This document shows positions 51,744 to 63,923 of a stretch of DNA of 64,000 nt, in pieces; within the stretch, counting starts at the first letter, position 1; every line of letters starts with the position of its first letter. The stretch is from Toxotes chatareus (Eukaryota; Chordata; Actinopteri; Toxotidae). The stretch covers positions 2,030,501 through 2,094,500 of the forward strand of contig CM028888.1 of NCBI GenBank assembly GCA_016801885.1, written 5' to 3'. The position numbers and the translations under genes are program-made. A model generated the notes under the pieces. It was not told the DNA's origin. It saw only the letters and a list, made by a program, of their open reading frames with translations, and ran no database searches.

Positions 51744-52868
51744 TAAACACTGGAGGCTGCTTGTCACTAAGATGCTGAGCAAAAATTTGGTGTTCCTGGG
51801 AAAATAGTATTTATAAAATTACAGAAAGGTTGACCGGCCAAGTGGTTTTAATACTAGTGCAAAATCCTCCAGAGAGATTTTCCTGGGGCCGAGAGCTGCG
51901 AGGCAGTTGTTTCCTGCATTGATCAGTCTATTTTATTGATCCGTCCCTCAGCCTGTAAACTGTCAGGAATTAGTCAGAAATACCCATCACTGTTTCCCAG
52001 AGCACAGAGTGTTGTCTTCAGATGTCCAGTTTTGTCCTGCCAACATAAAAAAATAGAAAAATAAAATTCACAAAGGAAACCAGCAGATTCTCCCATTGGA
52101 GAAGCTGCAGAATTGGAAAGTTTGACAATTAAAAGATAAAAAATATATATTTTGCAATATATGAGTGTTTAATTGCCTTAATAAATATGTGCAGGCCTTA
52201 TTGTCCCTTTGAAGATGCTACCAAATTGCATCTTGTTTTTGTTTAAAAAGGTTTTAAAAAGTCTTAAACTGGCAAAACTTCTAAAATCTGATGAAAAATA
52301 CCTTGTTAGAGAAATGTATTTCGTGTCTCTCTCGACCTCTCTACAAGAGGAGTGACTTACTGAACAATGTCCCGGGAAGAATTAATTGCCATACTCAAGG
52401 ACGCTACAGCAGGGCAGATTGTTTCTATCACTGTACCTTGACCCTGCACAGGCCTGAAGGACAGCCCGCTGTCCTGCATTAATCCAGGGGCCGTGGGACG
52501 ATAGGCGAGGTTTGGCGTCGAGCTCGGACGGGACAGGAGGCTGCTCTTTGAGCAGGCAGCATCACTGCTCAGCATTTAATGGCCACTGTACAATATTCCT
52601 GTGCTTCCTCTCCCTCAGACATGATAAGGAGCTTATTTGAACAGCACTTTGCTCCGATGGGTTTGGACGGGAGCCAGTGGAGGCTGTGATCATGGCAGCG
52701 GCAGCACAGCTGTAAATTACCACTGAAGCCCCTTACACATCCATCACACTGTGTCTCCTGTTAAAATTCAATTTTTAGCTTAAATGGCATGGAGTAATCT
52801 CTCTTGCGTAATGTTGGCTAAGTCGCCTCCAGCAGGTTAGCATATGCTCTGTCATACACATCTGTCCC

Positions 52869-52914
52869 AGTTTCAGTTTTTGCACTCTTGTACTATTGTA
52901 CCAAAACTGAAACT
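52869..52914. repeat. Near-perfect inverted repeat in intron 1
   Basis: AGTTTCAGTTTTTG (52,869-52,882) pairs with CAAAACTGAAACT (52,902-52,914) with one bulged T. The spacer itself contains GTAC-TATT-GTAC, which can extend the fold. Confidence 0.8.
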
Positions 52915-55900
52915 CTACAGTTTGTCTGCCACATAATCTCTGAAATGAAAGGATGTTGGGGATAATTATTTATAATTATTTCTCCTCTTTTGATAGATGC
53001 GCAGCTTGTTGTTGTTGTTCGATATAGTATCTGTGTGGTGAGGAATTAGATTAAGATAAATGTCTTGCTGCTGAACAAAGTCTCATAAATCCTGCAAAAA
53101 TATTTAATAGAGTGCTTGCCTTTTGTTTGGCGGCAGATTGGTGCAGGTTTGGCAGGGGCTTGTTGTTGGCATTGATGTCAGTTGATATAAACAGTGACTC
53201 ACTGTTTTTCTACAGAATAAACATCCTACAAGGGGTGAAACTGTTCACACAACATGAAAGTCTGAAAATTGCCAGATTTTTTTTTTCCTGTATGTGTGTT
53301 TGCATCCAAGAATCAAGCCCCAGTTCTGTGCCTGCAGAAGGCAGAGAAGCAGCCATCTGTCATGGCCTTTGTCCAGTCCTCTGCCTGGTATCTCTGGTCA
53401 CAGCAGAGCTGTGGATAATGACTCCTGTTGGGAGGCTGTGTGGCTGCCCTGCTGCGCTCCTCTTCTAGGGAGGTCTCCGTGCCTCAGTCTCCACCCCGGG
53501 ATCCTCAACTTCAGCAGCAAAGAGCAGCGGAGCTGGAACCCAGGGGACGAGCAGAAATTTGGGATGGAGCCATAATAAAAACTCTCGGCTCGCTTTTTTT
53601 TTATAACTCAGTATTTCTCTGAGGATTAAGAAAAGTACAACAGCAAACAACAGAATGAGTTCAGCTGCAGTCGCTGCCAGTAGCTGTATTCTTAACGGTG
53701 TCAAAAGGACATTTTTTTCCCTTTTTGTTTCCGTTACCCTTTGCCCAAGATTTTGCTGCTTAATATTGTTTTTCTGTGTACTCCCACCCGATCTCCGCTG
53801 CCTGAGTCATCGCACCTTCAGGGTGATATTTATATGAAAACAAATGGTTTCCTTTGCCTGCTTTCAGCTGGACTTCTTTGCCAGAGAGATGGGGACAGTG
53901 TGAGAGAGAAGTCAAAACGTTTGTGCGTCCCACTGCTGTGTAGCATTTCCTGCTGTACTAAAGATAACCATTTACTAGCAAACCACTTTGCAAGAGATGG
54001 CATGATTCACCTTTTACAGTTGGATCAACAGCTTGTTGGATCTGTAGCTGGTGGAGGTGTAGGCTGGTACAGTGGACTATTTTTTAGAAAGCGAGGACTG
54101 GTAGCTCGTGTTTGTGTGTGATGAACCAGGACAGCCAGGTCAAATTGACTTGTCTGTGAAGTGGCTGAGGAGAGGAAGAGGTGGGAGAGGTGCAGAGGGT
54201 GAGGTAGAGCAGGAAAGGTAATTGTGTCTCTGGGGGTCGAGTTAGATCTTTCTGTGATCTGACAGAACAGGAAGGGGAAGGAAAAAAAAATGAACTGAAA
54301 AGCTTCCTCTTCTCTCTCCGAACTACTGTTGACTCTCAGCAGGAGGAGAGGAAACCGAAAAGGGAAGTATTGACCCAAGGTGGTCTGATTCATCCTCCTC
54401 AGAGAATGAATGAGATGCTCTGTTCTTAGCAGACTTACTGTCCTTCCTCTGCTTCAAACAAAGGCGGTCCAGAGTTACTCCAGACACCAGAACACGGGAT
54501 GAAAATGCTCTGTCAAATTCAGACATTCAGACAAGTGTTAAACAGGCTTTTTTTCCCAAAACATCAACTTTTCCATGAAATCCTAAGAACCTTTTTTACC
54601 AGTTCAGGATATTTTCCTGCCTTTCAGCTGCGGGAGCATTGGATGGATTTGGATTTTGTTCCCATAATAAAGGATGTCTGAATGGCCAGTGTGGAGAAAA
54701 ATATTTAGGTTCTGCACAAGAAACAAATTCTTGTGTGTTTGAGGATTAACTCAAATTTTATTGCATTCTCTTGTCATCTGTCAATAGGCAGAAAATCACT
54801 GTTGCCACAAGTGTGTGAAACAGGTGTCCACTTCACACGTCAGAGCTCCACTGAAACCTAAATGCTGAAAATGAATTAGTAAATGAGAGGAGGCGAAAAG
54901 AAAACCCTTGTTTTTTACTCTCCACAGTCTTTATATTTGTCCTTCGTTTCACCAGGCGGTCGTTCATGTGTGACGATGTTACCGGTACCTCTAACAATGA
55001 AAGACCACTCTGTGGCAGCCTGCTGGTATCTGCAGCTGACTCCTGCCTTAGGAGGCACCGTGAGGCACAGCACAGCAGGGCCTGGACGCAGCCAAAGAAA
55101 AGCCAAGGACAGTGTCCTGTTTGATTCAAACATAATGGTGGAGAAAGTGAAAAAAAAAACGAATCTGGACATCTGTCTCTGTTAAGCACCAGAAACAAAA
55201 TCTTTTTAACTCGGAGCAAATCAAAGAAAATGTGTCTGGTAGTGTCTCTCTGGCATGTTGGTGCTGTGTTACTGCATAATGTCCCACAACAGCTGCTTAG
55301 AGCCTAAACCCACAGCAGCAGCACCAATCCAACCCTATCTGACCGAATAGCAAACATAATCTGCTGTTGGGCAGATTAGCAGAGGACCACAGCAGCATGG
55401 AAATGAGGTTAGGCAGCCAGCGTTTCAGAGCGGCTCGTCATAATCTGCAAATCCCTCCATCGAGGTCACCAGGAGGAAAACCGATGGACCAATGACTGTC
55501 TGCAATTTCAGAGCCTTCCATAATGTCCTGATTTAGGTGTTGTATGGATGTTGTCCCATCCCGTCCTCCATGTGGTTACTCAGATATGTAGCTTTCTTTC
55601 TCCCAAATGCAGGAGACGGATTTAATTATCAGGTGTTTGCATTTAGGTCATCGTCTGTGCATTGAACTACATCATTCCATGGCCAGGGAAAATGCCTGTT
55701 TGTGACTGACTGCCAGATTAAATCAAAACTCACTACACAGTCACAGTAATCAGTTTAACCACTGATCTTTATCAGATATTGAACTGTAAGGACCAATAGC
55801 AACGATACTTCCTACAGCTGTTGCTTATCAACTGTAAAGCTAACTGTAAATGGTGAAACAGACATAATTAAGGGTTAAAACAACTCTCCTGCAGTGGGCA

Positions 55901-57689
55901 CAGCTTGAGTCCCGTTTTTAAGCTTATATTTATTTCTGTATTTTAGCAAACTGGCATCTTTTTAAAGTATGCCGGATTAGCTCATAGTAGTTCCTGTTTG
56001 CAATGAACCCAGTGATGTGCAGACAACTGTCACTGTCTGATTTTCATACTGAAGAAAACTTAAAAATGTGCAGATTGTCAGGCAAGTTCTGGAGTCATAG
56101 GGCGTGTCTCTTATTTTTTCCCTGACTGTCACACATTAAGATAAATTCTTTGGTTGTCAGTTGAATTCTGACACTTTGTGCCGTTGCCTCATGCAGACTT
56201 CACTCAGGGTATTTACAACTTTGTTGGCTGTGTGAGGGCGGCTTCCTGGCATGTAAATCTGGCAATATTAGATTTTACGAGTTGAAGAGGACCGCCTGAA
56301 TGCATCGTCAGGCATGGTCTCTGTAAGGTTAAGAGTGGGACCTTGCAGCGAAGCTATGGTGAATGTTCTGTAGAGTTTATGATTGTCGGAGGAGGTGCAG
56401 GTGGACTGTACTGGCAGCTCTGTGGGCTCGGTCCTTTTCACGGAGGCAGCTCCTGAATTTGGACACAGCTGCCGTTTCATTTTAGGTAGATTAGGATATG
56501 TCTTTCTCCATGTGTTATGCAAATACACATTTGTTAACTGACACTCTCAGTCTGTCTTTTGTGGATCCGTGTGCAAACACTGACTGACATGTGGCCTTTT
56601 GTCATCAGTTAAATAGACCACTAAAAGGCTACATTAAATTTAATGAGGGATCACGCTGCCAGGTGACACGAGTTACATCCCCGTCCTCTTGGCTGTCCTC
56701 ACATCTTTCCCCCTGCTTGCCTTATTTTGGCAGAATGTGTGTAATGCTTCGGAGATGGGTTTCTGTTTTGGGGTCACTAATGAGACATTTTTGGGGTCTG
56801 TCAGGTAATTAGAACATGTTGGATGGAGACAAAGCAGCCTGTGTGGACTGTGGTGTCATTCCTCCAATGTCCTGTCACTGGGGTTTTTGCTGCGTCTTGA
56901 ATATTAATAGAGCGGAAAAGTGCCCGGAGTGGAATGATACTGTGGCAGCGTGGAGCCTCAGCTTTCTGATGATGGTGATTAGCGGAGTAGTGGAAGGCAA
57001 CACTCTGCTGTGTAGTACAGCGGAGAAACAGACGGCTGTGTTTGGCGCTGCCTTGTTTCCAGCTCAGCTTCAGCGGCTCATCTGGGCCGTGCTGTGTGAG
57101 CTGACTGTGGATGTGCCTTCCTTTAAGCTGGCTGAGATGGAACTGGAGTCATCTTGTGAACACATGCATTACAGTTACTACACTGTCATCAAACGAATGG
57201 AAAGATACCCTTTGGGGTTTTACTGTAGACAAATGATAGTTTTTCTTCTTTTATTTCTTTAGTTTTTTTACATTCAACATATCTCAGGAGAACATATTGT
57301 GTGTATCCTTATTATTCATCAGATTAGACTGCACTAAACAACACAACATCTTGTGAGAATGAAACACACCTTCAGTAAAATGTAATAAAGTAAAATGGAT
57401 CGAGTAGCGTGGGTGAAGGTTTACACTAACTTCTTGTTTTGAAACAGCAAAACAGAACATTTTAGCAGAGCATCATACACACATGGTCAAATTAAATACA
57501 CACCGTTCGTACACTGCTGTCAGAAAAACAAACAGTCAAAGCAAACCACAGGTTATTGCTGAACAATCATAATAAGTAGTGAGGGGGGGCCACTGCATGC
57601 TCCTTCACCAGGGAGGTTTTTTTGTGTTCAGACCAAGATCAGCCCTGTGTGAAAGCAGAGCTTTTTCACTACCTGCAGGGCTCCGCTTT

Positions 57690-57836
57690 TGGTTTAGAGT
57701 TCAATGTCTCCGTTACTATCACCACGAACGGACGGATTGCCATGACGTTTGGCACAGACATTCATGTCCCCGTCACAACGAATCTTCCGACTTTTCATCC
57801 AGTGTCAAAATTTGTTGAGTTCTTTTTTTTGACATT
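57690..57836 (+). repeat. Diverged copy of a common teleost interspersed repeat
   Basis: The words GGATTGCCATGACGTTTGG, CACAGACATTCATGTCCCC, CTTTTCATCCAGTG and TCAAAATTTGTTGAG occur in the same order as in an interspersed repeat I recall as abundant in perciform introns (TTTGGYACAGACATTCATG...GACTTTTCATCTAGYGCC...TCAAAATTT). This copy is diverged and truncated on both sides. Its class cannot be assigned from this fragment. The overlapping 73- and 79-codon frames are not genes. Confidence 0.6.
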
Positions 57837-59883
57837 TCCATAAACTGCAGCTAAACACATAAGTAACCTGCAGCGCTCGCTGCCCAGTTGAGTTGATTTT
57901 TGAGCTTTTAGTTCAGTGTCTCAGCCGGAGAACATCCAAAAATTATGCAAGTCGAGTCAAGTGGTTGCGAAGGGAGAATGTGTTGTGAATTAAAGGCTTT
58001 CCATTGCACAGTCCTTTTACTTGTCTTACCCCACTTTGATTACACACACGTGATTGCATCCCCCATCTGTGCTTCGAGATTATTCCGTCTTTCTCATACT
58101 CATCCTCTTTTACTGTCTGTCTCAATTACCTTCTTTCGTCTCAGCTCTCGCCCACGTTCTGCTTCCACAAAACTACACGTGCACACATTAGCTGAAAAGT
58201 TTTCCTCTCTCCTTGTCTTGTTTTTCAAGGTCTTGTTGAGCAGCAAGGAAAGCCCCAGAGGAATATCATGGTGACGTGCGCTGAAATTTTAATCAGGAGG
58301 AAATGGGGCGGCACAATCTCTCTTCTTTTTAGTATAAATTTGCACAGATGGACTCTTGCTGCTTGTCAGGTCCTTGTGTGACACACTGAAGGCGTCTGCC
58401 TGTGACAGAGAGAGGAAAAGAAGAGTGGTAGAGGGGGTGAAGGAGAGAGGTGAGGCGAAAGGAGGGAAGAAGAAGAAGAAAAGAACTGAATAGATTTTTA
58501 TATTAGGCTTCTGCACTGCATCTCGGTGTCTAAGCAGAGGCCAGTCAGAAGATGGAATAATAGGTTACGCATTCGTTACACAAACTTCGTTCAAGGTTTT
58601 TCTGTTTTTCTGGTCGACCTAGACAGTCGGACGCTGGGTGGAGGAATTATAAAGGTGCAAATAAAAGCTTTCGCTGGAAGACATGAAGCATTTCAAATAA
58701 ACATTGAGTACTGATGATTGTCCTCAGACTGGGGATGATGGAAAATAGCTTGAAATAGAAATGCAAATCAAGGCGTTTTTTTATTGATAAGTTACGACCA
58801 CATTAAGTCAGAGTTTGAATTTTACGTATAATCAAATTCAGATTAAAATATTTCAGTCATTTCGCTCGGTTCATGCAAGCGGACATGTTGTAAATGCAAA
58901 TTGTCCCCAGCCTGTGGTGGTGAGATCTGCACTTTCAAAACGTAATAATCAACTAAAATGGAAGATGGGAAGATAAAATGCAGTGTCAGCAGTGCCATCT
59001 TTGCAATGGATGGTGCAGTTCCAACATCACATTAATTGCATCACATAAATTTACAGTGGATGTGATTTTTTTTTTTTTTTTTGGTTCCGCTCCCAAAATA
59101 AAAGCTTAATCTCTCAAGGACAGTTTGTTCCCAAATGGCACCACAACGTTACAGTGTGAACAGATGTTTGTCCCCACAACGTGATGCCACGTAACACGCA
59201 GCTTAACCTGACCTTAGCTCCAACTTAGCTCTAACCTTAACCTAAAACCAAGACTTGAACCTCATTCAGTCATTTTAACAAGTGGAAACCAGATAAAATG
59301 TTCCCACTTTCCAAAAACTTGTCAGGTTCTAAAACACCGTCCATCACAAGCTCAAGAACAAAAAGACACTTACACACCGAGAGTCCTCAAACCAAATCCC
59401 TGTGTACATACTGTACCCCGTCTGTTATTCACTGTCATATTCCTCTATGCCAGTGGTCTGATTAATAATTCTCAGTATTTCATGCAGTCAGTGGTGCCAT
59501 TTGTATTTAAAGCGTTTCACTAATTGCCTGCTCCCATCAAGCTAATTATTTCTCCATTGTGCTGTGATCCTGTAATTCATGATGCCGAGTCACTGAAAGT
59601 CGCTCAGTGTGTGGAATGACTAAGTGGAGGAAGAAACAGCTTCTGCCTTCGTACGCCGAGCTGCAGTGTGTCTGTCTGTATGTGTGTGGTTGTGTATATA
59701 AGGCCTCTGAGGGGCTGTGCGTCATAGCATTGATATTCTTCTCACAGGGTCGTCAAGCATGAAATAGAAGAGTACACTTTCTGTGGATAGACTCTCAGCA
59801 GAGCGCTGCTGGATAGTGAGAGGCTGATGCTCTGGAGAAATCTCATAGCTGACATTGATACTGACAGAGCAGTGGAGAGAAAT

Positions 59884-59905
59884 TGTGTGTGTGTGTGTGT
59901 GTGTG
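59884..59905. repeat. (TG)n microsatellite
   Basis: About 22 bases of TG repeat, 680 bp before exon 2. Confidence 0.95.
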
Positions 59906-60579
59906 CTGTATTGTTGTGTAATGGCGTGACAGTGTTTAAAAGTGCACACCAGTGATTCTGCACGTTTTTAGCTGAAAAACAACATGTGTTTCACACTGTG
60001 GGCTGCTGGGGAACATGAACATGTCCCACACATGAGATTCGGCTGTGCATTCTAGAGACTTAAAATTGGCCACCAGTAACTAATCACAATTACCAGTCCA
60101 TCACATTTTATCAGCTATTGTCTTTGGATAATAAAATGGAAAGCAGGGGCTTGTGCTTATTGCTTCGTCCCTGCCTTAGTTTTATTTCTCGGCATGGCTC
60201 ATGAATTTGCTGACTTTTGATAACTGACTCAAGTCTCAGATGCCCGTGTGTCCTTGAAAGCAACAGTAAAGATGCTCTGTTACTTGCGTTGCTTTGCTAT
60301 TGATGTATGTCAGAGCACAAATAAAAAGATAAATGTGCCGAGATGGTCACTGTCATGTGAGTTTCAAGCTTCTGAAAGTTCAGTGGCTCCATAGAAATCA
60401 ATCTAAAAACCAATGGTGTATTTGGGCAGTGACGTGCAGACGTGTGCTGAAATGTGCAATTTTTCTGTAAGAAACTACTGGTATGGTTTTTCAAACCAGT
60501 GCAGAACAAATGCAGGACTGTGTCTGTTTGCATGGCAGTATGCATGACTGTCGCTTAACACGCTTGTATGTGTTTACAG

Positions 60580-60682
60580 GGGGTTAACAGGATGGGGAAG
60601 GACGCTCAAGTGGGACGCGACGGCGTATGGAGGAAAGACTGGCACGACTACGAGGCCATCAGAAGAGACTCCTCTCGATCTG
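60580..60682 (+). CDS. galnt10: Polypeptide N-acetylgalactosaminyltransferase 10, exon 2
   Basis: The exon is bounded by TGTTTACAG|G and G|GTAGGT. It enters in phase 0 and leaves in phase 1. It encodes GVNRMGKDAQVGRDGVW, then RKDWHDYEAIRRDSSRS and the first base of a glycine codon. The block KDWHD.EAIRRD...R.GNGEQG across the exon 2/3 junction matches the luminal stem of vertebrate GALNT10 (KDWHDKEAIRRDAQR-like). The first half of the exon is not clearly alignable with the mammalian stem, which is normal for this low-constraint linker. The role is to hold the catalytic domain away from the Golgi membrane. Confidence 0.92.
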
Positions 60683-60775
60683 GTAGGTCCAAACCTCCTC
60701 GTGGTCCCTCCTCATAAATACTCTGTCAAATTTAAATGAGAGCTGCATGATATACTTACTCTGCACACAATGGTT

Positions 60776-60814
<39 letters not shown>

Positions 60815-61855
60815 ACCCTCTTCCCTCTCTGGGTGTTTTTGCTCCCCAGCACTGCAGCAGTGGTGTAAATCTGTGCTTTGAATGCAGTTCTGTTGTCATA
60901 AATACAGTTTATATCTGCTACAATAATCATCAACTCTGTTTTATTTTCTGTTCAGGGAAATCAGCTTCTATACAAACAGTGTAAATTAGCCGTAATGGGT
61001 TTATCTCTGAAATGAGCCACTGAAGTCTAAAAGTTATTTTCCACTTTTAGGATGAAAAGTGGATTATTTCTGCTTAATGAAACATGTTTGTGTGTAAATG
61101 ATGAGGATTGTCTTTGTATCCACAGGTTCCTGTTTCTCCTTTTAATAAATCTGCATAATATGAAGCTGTAAAAACTGAAACTGTTTTTAGAAGTTCAGCC
61201 ATTAGAGTTCATTTTTATTTCATCATATTTCATCAGCAGGTTTCTTGCTCTGACTGTCCGAGTTTTTAAATATCCAGAGTGCGGTCGTAGACAAATGTTT
61301 TATTTATCTATTTTCAGCTTAAGCTCTAACCCACAACTGGACATGGTGTTGTGTTCTTTACCCCTTTTTTCTGATATGTTTTCTGTATTTAAGAACTTAA
61401 ATGTTTTTTTATTCAGTGATGAGACTGACCTGTTTCCATTTATATTGGCTGTAAAAGCTCTTTAAAAAGTTGTGAAACTTGTTTCCCCCCTGAAGAAAAT
61501 TGTCATGTGAAAGCTTGTGAAAGCGTTAATATTGCTGATGATAAGGTTTGCACATGATACACAGGATTTTTATTTAGTCTGTGGTCTGTGTTCATGGCAG
61601 AAACTTCCTCATCAAGTGTTCTACTTTCAATACTTGGCCTTGATTTTCTTCATAATTGTATTAAAAGAAAAGTGGGGATTTTTTTTTAACTCCTTTTTGC
61701 CCTCAAGCATCTGAATTAGCTAATGTTGTAAAGTGTGTGTAGACTTTTGATAACTGCTGCACAATACGTGTGTTTGTAGTGGAGATGCAGTGTTAGAGTT
61801 TGTACACTAAGGTCTCGTACAGGTCTTTGTAGTGAAATCTGTGTGTTTGATGTAG
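60683..61855 (+). other. galnt10: galnt10 intron 2 (1,173 bp)
   Basis: The intron starts GTAGGT and ends TTTGATGTAG. It contains a 32-base CA repeat at 60,781-60,812 close to the donor and otherwise AT-rich unique sequence. No additional exon is recognised. Confidence 0.9.
60781..60812. repeat. (CA)n microsatellite near the exon 2 donor
   Basis: A CA tract of 32 bases begins 98 bp after the exon 2 donor. Intronic CA repeats near donors can bind hnRNP L and affect splicing, but that role here is inference. Confidence 0.95.
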
Positions 61856-61994
61856 GTAACGGTGAACAGGGGAAGGCCTTCCCCCTGACAGACGCTGACC
61901 GGGTCGATCAGGCCTACAGGGAGAACGGATTCAACATTTACGTCAGCGACCGGATCTCCCTCAACCGCTCCCTCCCCGACATCCGCCATCCAAA
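61856..61994 (+). CDS. galnt10: Polypeptide N-acetylgalactosaminyltransferase 10, exon 3
   Basis: The acceptor is GATGTAG|GT and the donor is CCAAA|GTGAGT. The exon enters in phase 1, completing a glycine codon, and leaves in phase 2. It encodes GNGEQGKAFPLTDADRVDQ, then AYRENGFNIYVSDRISLNRS and LPDIRHP plus two bases of the next codon, expected to be Asn from the family. YRENGFN.YVSD.I.LNRSLPDIRHP is the strongly conserved segment just before the GT-A catalytic domain in GALNT family members, and the exact form is that of GALNT10. The DxH and other catalytic motifs and the lectin domain are encoded by later exons outside the window. No frameshift or stop is present over the 401 coding bases seen. 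Confidence 0.95.
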
Positions 61995-62547
61995 GTGAGT
62001 CCTGTTATTATTAGTAATTATATTACCACACTGAACTGCCTGTTAATGCAAAGGTAAACTAGAAAGGTTGTTTTTATCTGTATTTGAAAGAACTTTGGAA
62101 AATCTTGCCTCACTAATTGCTTTATAATGACAATATTAGTGCATGACAACTGACAGATTTCATGATGCATCTACAGTGATTGATAAACTGCTTAGCCACA
62201 AAATCATGTCTTAAAAAGTTGTTTTGCCTCATTTTCATCCACGACTATCACCAACGTTGATTTGTAGTAAGATTTTAGATTTTATGACTCAATAAATAGC
62301 AACAGAGATTTATTAAATTTTTGTCAGTGCAGTTCCAACTCAGCCATTTGGGGGATTTTCATCCCATTTCAATCTGCCACATCAGTCATTTTTATGAACT
62401 GTGCAATAGTGACCAAATGAAAAACACTTCCTTTTAAAATTTCCAGTAAAGTGCCCACTAACCTCGGGCAACGCTGCCATTTTTCTACAAAAAATAAATC
62501 TTCTTGGTCAGTGTGAGCAGTTTCATCTGAATAGGGGCGGGAATGAG

Positions 62548-62708
62548 CCACAGAGGGCCGCGAGTCTGCAGGTTTTCATTTCAACCAAAGACTGCAGCAG
62601 GTTATTTCACAGATTGGCGTTCCATCAACCGGAGAGGAAAAAAAAAATGAATCACCTGGTGCAGTCTGTGGCTGGATTGAAAACCTGCAGACTCTCTGCC
62701 CTTTGTGG
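62548..62708. mobile_element. Foldback (MITE-like) element with long inverted arms
   Basis: The left arm 62,548-62,606 starts CCACAGAGGG and contains GAGTCTGCAGGTTTTCA. The right arm 62,650-62,708 is its inverted copy: 50 of 59 positions pair, including a 17-base perfect block. The central spacer of about 43 bases ends in an A-rich tract. The words GCAGGTTTTCATT..AACCAAAGACTGCA match a short palindromic repeat I recall from many vertebrate genomes. No target duplication could be fixed, so the outer ends are approximate. It is non-coding; overlapping frames should be ignored. Confidence 0.8.
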
Positions 62709-62761
62709 CAGATGGTTGTTCTTCCCAAATAAAAAAAAAAAAAGGTTGACTGATGCACCAC

Positions 62762-62789
62762 GGGGGTGGGGTGTGGGGTGGGGGGGGGT
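62762..62789 (+). other. G-quadruplex motif in intron 3
   Basis: GGGGGTGGGGTGTGGGGTG followed by a run of nine G gives at least four G runs of four or more with one- to three-base loops. It lies 54 bp after the foldback element, just beyond a 13-base A run. Confidence 0.85.
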
Positions 62790-63903
62790 GCAGCAGGTCT
62801 GACCTGGGAAATCTGTTTGTAAGAGAAGACATGAAATCAAATTGTCAATGCATTTAACAAAAAAGAAGAATCTCTTATTTATCCTTTTTACACACACAAG
62901 AATTTGACCTCTGCATTTAACCGATTCGTAAACAGTGAACACACATACACACACACAGGACTTCTTTTGGCTAACTTCAAATTCCTTAAATACTGTAAGT
63001 GTGTTTTAAAGTGAAACACCGAAGTTTTGAATTCTGACCTGCTGAAATCCCAGAAAAATTAAAAATCAGTATATCAGTTTCAGACAGGCTTCACATAGCC
63101 ACATAGCGTTTAATTAGCGAGCCTGTGTAGTAAAATAAAACGGCCTCTTATTTTCAGAAAATGCTTTGCAAAGTGTTCAAACAGTGACTTTAATGGTCAG
63201 TATTTATAGATCTGAAACACTTGCTCTGAACGACTTTAGCCTTGATTTTAACTTCCCTTAAAAGCTTGAAAAACAACTCTGCCTATATTTATAGTATTTG
63301 GATTTTACCCCCCCCCCCACACCTCCAGGGTCAGCTGTGAGAGGGTAACAGTGGCTAGCAGGACAGCACTGCCCTGACACCAAACCCTGTTCTGAGCATT
63401 GTTTACACCTTTATTTTCCCATGCTGGATCTGTCCCAACTCATTACAACAAGCACCATTTGGAACAATTGTTCCAGTTATCAACCTGCCCAGTCTATTCA
63501 CAGGAGAGATGTAGCTTTACCCAGACAGAAGCTGATTACACACCACACAGCACCTCTGTACTTATAAACCATGTTCTTGACAGCAATTATCAGTGTCATT
63601 GATGCCCCCCCCCCACCCCCTGTGCACAAGGTGTGAAGAACTGATGATAGATGTGTTCTGTGCTGCACTGGAGACACTTTTATTTCTGTCTGTTGTGGCA
63701 CTGGGGTTATTTTTAAAGGGTGGGGGGGTTTCCTCCGTAAGAAAAAGGATAAAGAGAAAAGAGGAAGTGGAAAGTCTAATTTTACCACATTGGTCACAGT
63801 TGGACAAAAATGTAGTCTCTCATATAAGACAAAGTCAGAATTCCCTGTAATGGCTAATGGCAGGCCATTCCCTGTAATGGCTGTGTTCATTGTATTCCAC
63901 TGT

Positions 63904-63923
63904 AAAAAAAAAAAAAAAAAAAA
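63904..63923. repeat. Poly-A run
   Basis: A 20-base A run. No retrotransposon body is recognisable on its left, so it is annotated as a simple repeat only. Confidence 0.9.

Larger units (their letters stand above)
38905..60579 (+). other. galnt10: galnt10 intron 1 (21,675 bp)
   Basis: The intron starts GTAAGG and ends TGTTTACAG. I recognise no nested gene or alternative exon. It contains a C-rich tract that is G-quadruplex-forming on the minus strand (39,111-39,138), a TG repeat at 47,326-47,342, a TTA repeat at 47,636-47,659, a short perfect hairpin at 48,227-48,248, CA and GAG repeats at 49,081-49,096 and 49,234-49,259, a G-quadruplex motif at 51,711-51,743, an inverted repeat at 52,869-52,914, a teleost interspersed repeat near 57,690-57,836, a T run at 59,066-59,082 and a TG repeat at 59,884-59,905. 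The remaining sequence may include enhancers, for example about 55,380-55,700, but only alignment could show this. Confidence 0.9.

Noticed and set aside
56816..57262. 148-codon forward open frame in intron 1
   Set aside because: It has several cysteines and hydrophobic stretches but no recognisable family or splice sites giving an in-frame cassette exon.
61993..61996. Exon 3 ending one base later (CCA AAG|TGAGT)
   Set aside because: This would use a TG donor. CCAAA|GTGAGT gives a consensus GT donor and a phase 2 ending consistent with the Asn codon expected in the family.
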